Shown one piece after another: positions 1 to 11,207 of a stretch of DNA of 64,000 bases. Where the stretch lies: the NCBI GenBank assembly GCA_020226215.1, contig CM035233.1:17689701-17753700 (forward strand), given 5' to 3'. The DNA is from Sindora glabra (taxonomy: Eukaryota > Streptophyta > Magnoliopsida > Fabales > Fabaceae). A program made the translations under genes and the position numbers. Below the pieces are notes generated by a model that worked only from the letters and a program-made list of their open reading frames with translations, ran no database searches and was not told the origin of the DNA. Numbering within the stretch: position 1 is the stretch's first letter; every line of letters starts with the position of its first letter.

Positions 1-1170
1 ATAATCTTAAGGCTAACACATGTGAGACAAGCTATCATGACACTTCATTTCCTCTTCAATGTAATATATATCAAGGTCATTAACTTAAAGGATTCAGATG
101 ACTTATAGAAGGATGTTATCCTCACATTGTTCTAACATAAGATGTACTTTCCATCATCATTCTTTAACAATATAGTGCATTTAGTTATACCTTTTTTAAG
201 TGAGGTAAGACTATATGATCCAATTTACCTAAGATGGATGTACTTGATGGAATACTTCATAAAGATTCTAAAAGGATATATGTGTAATTGAAATAGGCTT
301 AAAGGATGTATTGTTGAGAAGTGCATTACTGATGAAGTTGTTAAGTTTTACATCTCATGCTTGTCAAATGCAAACACTATTAACTTCCTAAACCTTGCTA
401 TAGAGGAAGAATTTCAAAGAAAAGTACTGGTGAAATGTGGAAATAAGTATAACTCTATGTTATGCAAAATAGTGAAGAGATTGAGCCTTACATGAATCAG
501 CATATTATTCTCATAAAAGAGTTCCATCATGGTAAGAATGAGAAGTGGATATAAATTGAACATAATCACTCATTCCATAATTAGTTTTGCAACTAGGGTG
601 GGTAAGATGATAAAGGAAATATTAGGTGTTATTTCTAAAATTATAAGATGGTTCGGTTATAGGCCTCACCTAGATATCATATTTTATCTATGACATCAAT
701 AGATATTCATTTTACATTAAGAGATAAGATGAGAGAAGCACTATACAAAATAGTGGACTTATTCTAGTGTCTTGAGTAATGCATGTTTCTAGTGCTAAAG
801 ACAAAAGCCCCATTTATATAACAATTTCATATTATAAGGTCAATAGAAAGATATGAGAGCTTGACTACATCTAATTAAGGGAGGTTGTCTTTCAATGTAA
901 GTTAATAGAGAATAACAATGGCAACTAAGTGGATAAGCTAATATTTACATTAGTAGATCTTAGTAAGAAGGTTCATAAGATGGAGCCCTTCATAATGGCA
1001 TCCTAAGTAAGACAAGTTTCCTATGTGTCAAATCTAGTTAATAACAAATGATTTATAGTTCTTTAATGGAAGGAACAAATTGTTGGTAGTAGGAACAAAA
1101 AGGATATAACCATTAATGTTGAAGACAAACCTCCTTTCTCATTGGGAATAATTCCAGTTAATCATAAAGG
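1..1170 (+). pseudogene. CACTA (En/Spm) TNP2-like transposase, 3' part, decayed
   Basis: Translation with many stops and frame changes recovers the C-terminal half of a TNP2-type CACTA transposase. From about 20 to 400 comes the DUF4218-like part, with readable stretches such as MYFPSSFFNNIVHLVIPFLS and YLRWMYLMEYFIKILKGY, followed by the 'GCIVEKCITDEVVKF' block. From about 700 to 1060 comes a DUF4216-like part, with 'AKDKSPIYITISYY' and 'IFTLVDLSKKVHKMEPFIMAS'. The family catalyses cut-and-paste transposition. The element enters the window from the left, so its 5' part and left terminus are not visible, and I found no convincing right CACTA terminus. The copy is inactive. The assignment rests on motif order recalled from the family, not on an alignment. 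Confidence 0.8.
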
Positions 1171-1855
1171 TAATTTAGGAGAGTTTTATATGCATTAAAA
1201 TTATGGAGAAAAGATATAGATTGATGATCTTTCCAAATAATTTTTTTATACCATAAGTTCAAGGTACGAATGTCCTTATTTTAAAAGTTATACTTACATA
1301 CATAATTTCTTTATTGTTAGTTCATATAATAAAAATGTCTTCATTAAGGCAAGTCTTATTTGAGAGATATACATCAATAATGAATTAAACATACTTAGAT
1401 AGTATGATATCTATGATAAATTAAAAGATAATTTTTTCACCATGATAAATCTTGTCTTTGTAATTATTGTAATACTAAAATTTTCATTTACTTACTTTAT
1501 CTCCTTATAGTTTGGAAGAGTTTTATATGCATTAAGATCATAGAGAAGAGATATAAATTGATAATCTTTTAAAATAAATTTTCTGCACTACAAGTTAAAA
1601 GTATTAATATCCTTATTTTTTAAATTTATACTTACATATATATTTATTTAATTGTTAGTTAATATAATAAAAAATTTTGGTTATTATAAGTCCTATTTGA
1701 TAAATGAACATTAACAATAAATTAAAGATGTTTAAATAGAATGATATCCATGATAAATTAGAAGATAATTTTTCTTTTACTATTATGAACCTTTTCTTTG
1801 TAATTGTTGTAACACTCAATTTTTCATTTACTTACTTAGTTCTCTTGCAATTTGA
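1171..1855 (+). repeat. 337-bp tandem duplication downstream of the CACTA transposase
   Basis: Two consecutive units can be aligned by eye. The block beginning GAGTTTTATATGCATTAA recurs at 1181 and 1518 (period 337). Similarity continues through CATGATAAAT/TATGATAAATT blocks and ends with the paired TTTCATTTACTTACTT segments near 1490 and 1828. The units differ at many positions, so the duplication is old. It starts where transposase homology fades, so it may duplicate a terminal exon and intron of the CACTA gene. That last point is inference. Confidence 0.7.
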
Positions 1856-4341
1856 AAATACTCTGAACATATGCCATTAAGCAGTGAAATCATTAAGTAT
1901 TCTCTAATCCCATATCCAAATTATATAGAATTAATGTAAAATGAAATTTAGCTTCTATCTATTATAAAATGCATTTGTAGAATTTTAGTTTATGTACTAT
2001 AATTAATATGAAATGTAAATTGCTTTATATTCCATTTAAGATGTGTCTGTAATATAAAATTAGAGTATTGTGTTTTTAGAGATTTTGAATGTACTTCAAG
2101 TTGGAAGTAATATAGTAGGAAGCATTCTAAAATGCTATACAAAATAAGAAAGGTGTAAGGAATGGTTTTTTTTAAGGGAAGGTAATATGACATCAATTAT
2201 GTAAATCAATGATTCCATGTCGATTAATAAAATAAGTCAATGTTCAATTTCAATTTTCAATGATAATCATAACCCTACAAATTGACACTTTTAACTTTGA
2301 TTAATTATTAAGTTACATGTCCTAAAAGAAATTATGATAATTTATTTGTTATAGGAATCAGTGTAATTCTTTTATGATAATTTTGTAACCTATGTCATAA
2401 AATATGTACAACAACACTTGAAAAAATAAAGATCCAAAACTAACATCTAATCCATGAAATAACTGATGTAAATGAGTAGTTTTGTAATAGTGTGTGATAT
2501 GAGGATAATTAACGGCTAATGAACAATTTTTTTAGAGAAATTTATAGATTGCCAAGTGATAATAAACTATGTAATTGACTATACAATTAAAATTGCTCTC
2601 TAAACTAGCATGGTGAACTACACAAACCAAGACTTACCTTTGAGACAATGGTCATTGACTACATAGTTTACTATGATTACTTAGAATTACCCTTTGAACA
2701 ATGGTAGTTAACTATGATTATCTATAGTTGCTCTCTAAACTTTCATAATTAAGTATATAATTGACTATAGATGCTAGGATTTGTCTTTAGACACTAATAA
2801 TTAAGTATATAGTTCACTATTGTCATAACCCACTATAGTATCCTATATTTTACATTAATGAAAGGTATTGGGCATCTATATACATGTAAAATAAGAATAA
2901 ATGAACTTATAAACAAATAATCAAGAGTAATTTGAGTGAGAAGTCAAGTAGTGTGCTTTAAAAGAATGGAACCATATAAATTCTAATAGTATGAACTTTT
3001 TGGACCTAGAAAGGGCTAGTATTTGATTTTATTTAGATAAGGTAACCCATATAATGCCTTACTTATGCATATAAACATAATTCTTTTCTAATTTTGATGC
3101 CATGAACTTCAATTTGGTTTGTTATTAAGTTAACTAACTATGTTGTGAAATAAGACATGGTTAAGAATGATATGTTAGGGTGATTGAATATTGAATTTCT
3201 GTGCTCATTTACAAGGGGATAAGATTAACTTAAAGGTACAAGGTTAAGTTTATGAGGTATAACAATGATAAAAGTCATAAAGGGGATTTTTGTTTGAAAT
3301 TTATGTTTTTTATTTTAATTCTATCTTACTCCTTTGAAAATTTCCTTCTTGTTCCATATGAATAGGTAACACCTTTATTGGTGGTTGGTCATAAGGATAG
3401 GAAAATAGAAATTATATTATATCCAAAGACATTGTATAATGGAGATTTGGATGAAATCTAAATGTTTCTTCCTACACTTATATATCATGTATGTTTTTAC
3501 TATTAAGCTATTTTTTTGGGTAGAATATTTTTCACTAAGTCTTATATTTACTTTCTTATAGGTTAATTTTTTAAATACTAATAAGATTAGTCACCACCTC
3601 TACTACAATAAGCAAGATGCCCTTCTTTAAGGGTTATTTATACATCTTTTATTGGATTTAATGGTAACTATGATGATATTCTTGTAAATTGAACCATTAA
3701 GATTAAGAAGTATTAAAGGGTCAAGTCTTTTTTCTTTGTAATAGGAGATAAGCACTAGGATGTGTATTTATGTAGTTAGGATAACTTATGCCTATGTACC
3801 ATGAGGCTTACAAGTTAGCCTAACTAATCTTTGGAAAACTATTCATGCTTTATTGAATGAGCATATGTTATAAATGACTCATTTGTTATGATAACCCATG
3901 GATGTGAATAAAGTTAATAAGATTATTCAAGAATAATCCTATATCAATCATGGCCAAAGTGGGTTATTATAAAGTTAGTATCAAATCATAGTATATGATT
4001 ATCCTATAGTTTAATGGCCCTTAGTGTTATTTGAGTTGCTTAATTTCATTTGCCGCCAATGAAGTGTTGATTGGAACTACATCAAAGGTATGTTTGCATC
4101 CAAGATCACATTTCTCCAATACCATTCTAATTAACCCTATATTGTTTGTGATTAGTGATAGTGGACTATACTTGGTAAATCCTTATGCTTGTAATTGTAT
4201 TTAATAGTTTTATAAGTTAGAAATGGTGTCATCTAATGAACAACATCACAAAGGCCTTAGACTTAAAGAGTTCTCCATTGATTCACAAACTCAGGGTGGT
4301 AGCCAAGGGAGGAGTAGAAATAATTAATGCATTCCACCTTA
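1856..4341. other. Unassigned AT-rich spacer
   Basis: No reading frame longer than about 70 codons with coding character was recognised. Between about 2560 and 2830 there are short degenerate repeats of the type CTCTCTAAACT...AATTAAGTATATA...TTGACTATAG, present two to three times. These may be sub-terminal repeats of a DNA transposon (possibly the same CACTA element), but this is not established. I see nothing else that can be supported. Confidence 0.4.
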
Positions 4342-4346
4342 GGTTA

Positions 4347-5153
4347 TGATGTGAAATTATGTTAGATTGTCCCAAAATTCAACAAATGCAAAAAATAAAA
4401 AACAAAAGGATATTCACACCACACTTTAGAAGATGAAGAAGAGGAGTGATAAGTGATGATGAATATACCACAAAGGATATAATCCTTCGATGAGTGAAGA
4501 AGAAAATACACCACAAGGATGAATCCTTATTTAGTGAAGATTAGTGCTATAAAGGATGAATCCCTTTGACAAGTCACAAGTTTATTCAAGAACTTAAGAG
4601 AGAACACACTTTCAAAAAAAGGTACTTAGCCAAATTCTCAAATCTCAATGTCTAATCTCTTTATTTGGTATAAGGAATAAGCTTCCTTATATAACTCTTT
4701 AAAACCTTAATTGAAATTAGACTTAAATGACACCATATTAGCCTAAAACTATTTCACTAACCTAAATGTAATAAAAAGGCTTGTAAATGACTCTAAGTAA
4801 CATAGTAAATTACTTATAATAATATGGTAAATGTATTGAAGGAAAATAGGCCCAAACACATTGAACTTAAATTAAAGCCCAAAATAATTTAAAATGACCT
4901 AATATAAAATAAACACAAGTTCAAGGCCTAAATGCTAAATTAAAGCCCAAAACATCAAATAATAGTAAAAATAGGTTAAAATGGAGCCAATTAGGATTAT
5001 GGCTAATGTGGCATTGATGTGATATTATCTCCTTGATGATGTGGTGATGATGTAGCACCAACTTGGTGATGATGTGACACAATTATAATGCACTTGATTA
5101 AACTCTCCTCTTATCTCACTTCCTTATGATTGAACCTTATTGGATTCACATCA
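4347..5153 (-). mobile_element. Solo LTR (807 bp) with perfect 5-bp target duplication
   Basis: The segment begins TGATGTGAA and ends TTCACATCA, a perfect 9-bp terminal inverted repeat with LTR-type TG...CA ends. It is flanked on both sides by GGTTA (4342-4346 and 5154-5158), the 5-bp target duplication expected of a retroviral-type integrase. Read on the minus strand it contains a TATA-like TTATATAAGG about halfway (complement of 4690-4705) followed by a CT-rich transcribed-looking part, so I orient it minus. No internal domain, PBS or second LTR lies next to it. That is the signature of LTR-LTR recombination leaving a solo LTR. Confidence 0.75.
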
Positions 5154-5361
5154 GGTTACCAATTTCTTGCAAGCTATAAATTTCTTATAGTAAACCATGA
5201 CTCAACTTATGTTAACCCTCAACCTAAAAAGGATCATGACTAACACAATCAAGACAATTGAGATGTGCAAAAAGAGCAGTAAAAAAAGAAAGATAGGACT
5301 CCACTTAGAAGAGGTGCTAGGAATTAACTCCACATTATTCATGAATTTCTAAAACTGAAGC

Positions 5362-8210
5362 TGTCATGACCCATTTCATGATTATTGTAACCAATGTAAA
5401 GATATCTAATTAATGCTAGCTTCCTAAATAGATATCTTTACAAACTTTTAATACTCTGAAACCTTTATTTAATTATTTTTGTAGAAGAAGCAAATATCTA
5501 AACTTAGAAAATAAATTGCATACATTATAAGTTTAAAAGCTATATACATATAGATATATATGTACAAATACATAAATCCTAAAAATATTATTTATACAAA
5601 CATAATAATTAACAAAATATTTCAAATTTCAACAACTGAACCTATATCAAATAGTATCTTATAGATATCATAGAAAAACTGAAAGGTTATTGTACAAGTA
5701 ACAATCTATTAGGCTCCATGGTCGATACCTATCATTAGATGCATATAATAAAGAATGAGGATAAAATATAGTCAGTGAGCAGCATTCATCACTTTCATCA
5801 CAAAAGATTAACCTTATCATTGTATACAATTCTTATATAATATCTTATGAGGAATTTTTCTTATGTATATCATTAGTATAATTCACCATAGAAAATGACA
5901 ATGGGAGGTATACAAGTGTCATCCTATATTTTTAGTCCAACCTTATCCCCTGCCACCCTATGCTTTAAGCCACCAACCTTTTCCCTCCATTACAAACTAC
6001 ACCTCTCATTCTCTAAAAAGGATATTATATGTCCCTTCCTTAATTCACAATGAGTAATAATGAGATGTCAACACATTAATTATTTTATTTACTTCTAAGT
6101 GTATAGTCAAATACCCACCATGTCATAAGTGTTTTATATTTTACATCAACATGTCATATACATTTAAATTCCTTCTTGACAATTCTCAAGGAGCTTTAAA
6201 TAAATTTGTATTTGTGCCATAGCTTGGAGCCTTTTTTTAGTACTTCTAAATTCATTCTAAATTTCAACATATTTTTTTTCCAAAATTTTTAATATTTTAT
6301 TATACAAGATACGATAATCAAATTACTCAAAACACTTCCACAGATAGTGTTCACTTAAAAACTAAAGGAAGAATTGCAGAATGGGGCAATATAGGGGCAT
6401 ATTTAATTAAAGCTCATTTTCACTAGTCAAATGGAATCTAATTATTACCAAAATTTTCCACAATATTCCTAATATATTGAATGAAAAATAACTTGAGTGT
6501 TGTATATATAATTTCATAGGTTTACTAGTGTATCAAAAGAAAAAGCTCAGATTAGCCAAATTCGGACAGCTTCAAAGATGCTAAAATAAAGCTCTCATTT
6601 GGGTAACCAAATCAACTTCAATTGCCATTAAATTTTTCTACAAGCTTGATAACATCACAAATGATGTATATTAGGAGTTTCATAATTTTTACCATCCATT
6701 TTATGGGTTAAATAAATTGAAAACTGAGATGAACCAGACTAGGGTTTTGAAATGAGTAAAATTGGGAGTTTCACCATCAACTTACCTTATCACCTACCTA
6801 GAAATTTCTAAAAAATATTAAATTTATATACATTCATTCTAACACCAAATATGACTATAAAATGCTAAAAATTTAATTTTTAAAATTTTCAAAACTTCAG
6901 TTACACTAGGTACCCTAAATCTCTATTCAACACCACATGAGAAAAGCTGGTTTCAATTCCACAAATTCTTATTTCTATTTTTCCTAAAAAAAATTTATGA
7001 ATCTTTTTTTCTAACACTTTTTAAATCAACAATTCAATAACATGCCATCATAATATTAATTAGAACACTCAAATAGAATCATACCTTAGCATATTTCAAA
7101 TAAAAAATAAGGAAGATAAACTAATACTATCATCACTTATTCCTTTGAAATGGCTCCAAAAATAGTGAGAGTTTCACTTTTTGTTATTCAATGACCTTTT
7201 GACACAGCGACAGAATGGCTTCATGGAAATAAATCATACCTAAGAGATTTAGGAAGGGAGAGAATTATAAAATTTGGAAAAAATTGAAAAAAAGTGTTAA
7301 GCTACTTTACAAGCTTTAGAGAGATATTTGAAACCCTTGAACAAGCTTGAACTCTTCTCCTATTTTTTTCCTCCTAAAATCACATTTTGTGGATGGTTGA
7401 AAAGCAGAATTTTTCTACTTCTAAGGTCCCACATACATTTATATAGAGTTTAACCCTAATTTCCAAGAAAATCCAAATTTTTCTTATTAATTTTTATTAA
7501 TTTTGGTGAAAGGTTTCTGGACATTTGGCTGAACATTTTTGATGTCTAAGTGTGCTACTACAACCAGCAAATGATGATCCTTTTAGCCACCAAAATTGAG
7601 CCACACAAAAAGGTTGAATATGATTATTACACAATAGCCTTAATTTTTGCTTTGTTTTTCACTTTAGTCCCTAGTTTCCCTTAGAAGCTTAGGCCAACCA
7701 TAGGTCCATATTTTTTGCCCCTAAAAGTTAGATTTGGGCCTCTAAAACTTGAGCCAAACTAGCCCAATACAAATAAAAATTAAATCACTTCAAAATAATA
7801 GAAAGGATTTATCACAGTTTGGCTCCAAATCTTTCACTTTCTTGCAATTTCATCCTAAACCTCTAAATATTTTTGAAACTTCAATTTGATCTTGCACAAT
7901 CATTTTTAAGCCTTAAAAATTAATTTAGACTAGTCATGAAATATTTAAAATTAATTTACTACATTTTTAGCTTATTTTCTCACTTTTTCGACTTACCGAG
8001 TTTTAAATTTTCGATAAATTTCTAAATGAATTTTTCCTAAACCTATTATTAATTTTTAATCTTTTTATATATTTTGATGCATATGAAAATTTCCAAAATT
8101 ATTTTATTTGTGTTTATTCTCCAATTACTTTTATGATTCTTTTGAATTTTTCTTGATTTTTCCTATTAGGTTTTCTAAATTAGAGTTTTCTAGAGAAATT
8201 TTTTACTTGA
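5362..8210 (-). mobile_element. Long gypsy-type LTR remnant, minus orientation
   Basis: The left edge is TGTCATGACCCA, the reverse complement of the TGGGTCATGACA that ends the plus-strand LTR at 14380. On the minus strand a TATA-like CTCTATATAAATG (near 7440) follows an AATTAGGGTT block, as a TATA with ACTAGGGTTG does at about 11840 in the other copy. A CTCGGTAAGTCG-like block lies about 550 bp upstream of the TATA in this copy, and a similar one lies at the same distance in the other. Similarity fades near 8210, so the LTR start (TGTAACACCC-type) appears lost. The right boundary is approximate, and membership in the same family as 11208-14380 is by eye. Confidence 0.5.
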
Positions 8211-8475
8211 TATCTATTATGCTACTTTAGCATATTATAGAAGCCCTATTTATATGCAAGAATTGATTCATATATATACTAATTTCTAGCTCATATTAAA
8301 TACTATGGGAAAATACTTGAGTACTTTGAACTTTTGTTGATAGAACTAATAATGTCCTAATTGGATGACATGGCACATTATTAATTCTTAGACACCATTA
8401 AACAATGAGATCTAATTGTTACACCTTTAACTTGGGTAGCTTTCCAATAAACCTTCATTAAGCATTTCTTAAAAC

Positions 8476-9874
8476 TAAGTGTAAAGCAAGCTAAGGCATG
8501 GGCATTTGAGAATTTGAAATAAAGAAGCTTTACCATAAGCAAGTATGCCTAATTTAGTATATTGACCCACTATGTAGGATATTTGTTTCCTACTGAGAAA
8601 GCTAAGGTAAGGAAGTTTGTCAATGAACTTTAAGATTACTATTATGATCATATCAATGTTAATGATGCTAATACTTATTAACAAGTTTTATATTAAGCCC
8701 TTCATTTTGAGTTCCAATTTAAGGAAAGAGAAAAGCACAGCTCAAATGGAAATAAGAAAAGATATAGGTTAAAGAGCCTAATGCTACTTAACTAACAAAA
8801 AGAATGCCCAATCAAGTCATGTCGAGAAAATAAAAAAAAAAGAAACAAGTCAATCATAAGGCTAATATATCTAAGAAACACTTTAGTTATACCAACCATA
8901 AGAAGAAATATGACGAATTAACAAAACTTTTCAAAGGCCAATTTAGGTTTTAAAGGTGTACCTTCACCAAGTCAAAGCATTTTTCATTACAACCCACCTC
9001 GGTGTGTATAATATAAAAATAAGCACAAAGGGTCATATGGAAGAAACACTTTAGTGTATTACTAATATGGACAAGTAGGCCACAAGGTAAATGAATGCAT
9101 AGGGAACCTTTCAAGTTTTAAAGTTAACTTCATCACTCTTTAAAGAAGCATACTCATGACTCACACATTTACTCTAATAGGAAACCAAGCTCTTTTGGGG
9201 CAAGAAAGTGAGGAAGCAAACCATGGGAAGAGTGTAGAAGCTAACTAAGCAGGAGTCTTTATCTTAACCTGATAAGAAGCTCAAGCATCTAATGTAATGG
9301 TGATAGATACTTTTAATATAGATAACATTTCTACTAAAGTATTATTTAACCTTAGTTATACCTATTCCTTTATTTCAGAAAGATTTGCCTTTTTATTGAA
9401 AAAATCTTGTGATATTTTAGAAATGACTCCTATAGAAAAGATTATTATAGCTACTTATGAGGTTAAAAAGTGCTTAGTGGCTGTGTGTGAATAATGCAGA
9501 CAAATTTAGTGTTGCTAGACATGGTAGATTATGATGTAATTAGTTATCTAATTATCATGTGTGCATGAATTAGTTTGATAAAACTATGATTTTTATAGTA
9601 GAAGGATCCCTATCACTTATGTTTAAAGAAGAAAGGATGACTAAAATTGTAAGCTTGATTTTTATCATGAAAGCTTAAAGGCTTATTAGGAGAGGATGCG
9701 TTACTTATCTAACCATGGTTAAAAACTTAAATAACTAGCTTTAGACATAAATAAATTCATATAATGTGTGAATTTTCAAATGTGTTCTTAAAAATGCTAT
9801 CCAGTTTACCACTAAATCAAGAGATTGAATTTAATGTTGATTTGGTATCCAGTACAAAACCATATTCCATAGCT
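8476..9874 (+). pseudogene. Ty3/gypsy gag-protease-RT start relic
   Basis: Broken plus-strand translation shows, in order: a gag core (KAKVRKFVNELKDYYYDHI, about 8595-8640); a zinc-knuckle relic (YGQVGHKVNEC, about 9066-9098); a QEAQASN segment leading to the aspartic protease region at 9297-9494 (VLFNLSYTYSFIS, where D-S-G has decayed to N-L-S); and the linker before reverse transcriptase (a LIRRGCVTYL-type block near 9680, then a degraded REIEF-like block near 9820). Similarity stops at about 9874, so RT, RNase H and integrase are missing. It lies between the two long-LTR copies and may be internal sequence of that family, but this is not shown. The copy is non-functional. Confidence 0.65.
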
Positions 9875-11207
9875 CACTATTACAAAATAGGTGATTAATG
9901 TTAGGTATTTAAAGGATTAAATATTAGTTCATGACTAGCATTTAATCAAGCGATGTTGTATATAAGATTTAACATCTATTGTGTAATTGTCCTAAAAAAT
10001 GATAATATTGTCAATTAATATATATATATATATAACCGGTTTCGCATCATTTGCTAGTATTGTGGGAAAGGACATTTAACATTAGTTTTTAGAAAAAACC
10101 AACGTCTAATTTCAAATATTATTTATCACCTACCTTTCTTGGGCTATGGTCGATTATACTAGTCCAAAACATAGCTTGTATGACCTTAGTCAACTATATA
10201 ATCGACAATTGCCTAAATCCCTTGACATTGAATTCTTTTTAAGCCTTTTCTACTCTTAAATATTCTTAAATTCTCATATTTCCTTAGGATTTTTACTATA
10301 CTTAATTTTTCCTTAAATTTTCATTAAATTTAATTCACTTATGAAATTTATATTATATTATCCAAGAAGAACCTATCAATTTAATTTAAAAGGCAATCAA
10401 TACCTAAGTAAAAAATTTAAATTCTTAGGGGTGTTACACTGCATCTGTTACTGCATTAAAGATGTTACTCCTCCTTATTATAGCTTTACTTCTCAATCCA
10501 TGTTAAGTCTTTGTGCCATATTATTAGTGATGCTCAGTTTGAGGTGCTCAAAATTAGCTTGCTAGTGTGCCGTGGATGATGCTTTGACAAGTCGATGAAC
10601 TCCTTTAAGCCGACACAACATCTAAGATCTTAAATATGGTGAAAATTGTCTTCAATTCTTGAAGTTATAGTTAGAAGTCATTTATCCTAACTAACTTAAA
10701 CTCACCCTGGGAAGCCAATTGTGTGAAAGAATCTTGGAGTAGTAAACAAAGAAAAAATAATTAGATTTAACTCAAGTGAAATAGAAGCTTTAAAGCTAAA
10801 TAACTATTTTGTTTCAATTTATAACACTTATAATCCTTTTTACAATAACTTAACTCTCTAATTTCATGTATTGCCCTTACTTGTTAACTTTCTCTTATTT
10901 CTATAACTATGTATAAGAAATGGCAGGTTCCTCATTGATGGTTTGGCATTCAACTTTGGCACATTTAATAACTCCTTCTCCAACTTATGGTAGTCTCCAT
11001 GAGAGAGACTATATGGAATAATATTCTTTCTTCACCTCTCCTAGTTGGACCTATTTAATGTCCATTAGCCAAAGGATATATTAGTTCATAAGTATAAATT
11101 ATATACAAACAAGAAATTGATATGAACTAGTAACTAAAATGTAAAAATTTTACTTTGAAATGCTCATTCTCACATTATTCTTAGAAATTTTTACATGATT
11201 CTTGGTT
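9875..11207. other. Spacer with CACTA-like end, (AT)n and an LTR-like TGTAACACCCC terminus
   Basis: At 9875 the sequence CACTATTACAAAATAGG starts exactly where gypsy homology stops and looks like a CACTA terminal repeat, but no partner end was found. An (AT)n microsatellite lies near 10018-10033. At 10438 the minus strand reads TGTAACACCCC, a common gypsy LTR start, followed downward by AT-rich sequence. A truncated minus LTR from 10438 to about 10200 is possible but unproven. No coding sequence is recognised in the remainder. Confidence 0.3.

Noticed and set aside
10018..10033. (AT)n tract as a regulatory site
   Set aside because: A short simple repeat in an AT-rich spacer, with no gene nearby.
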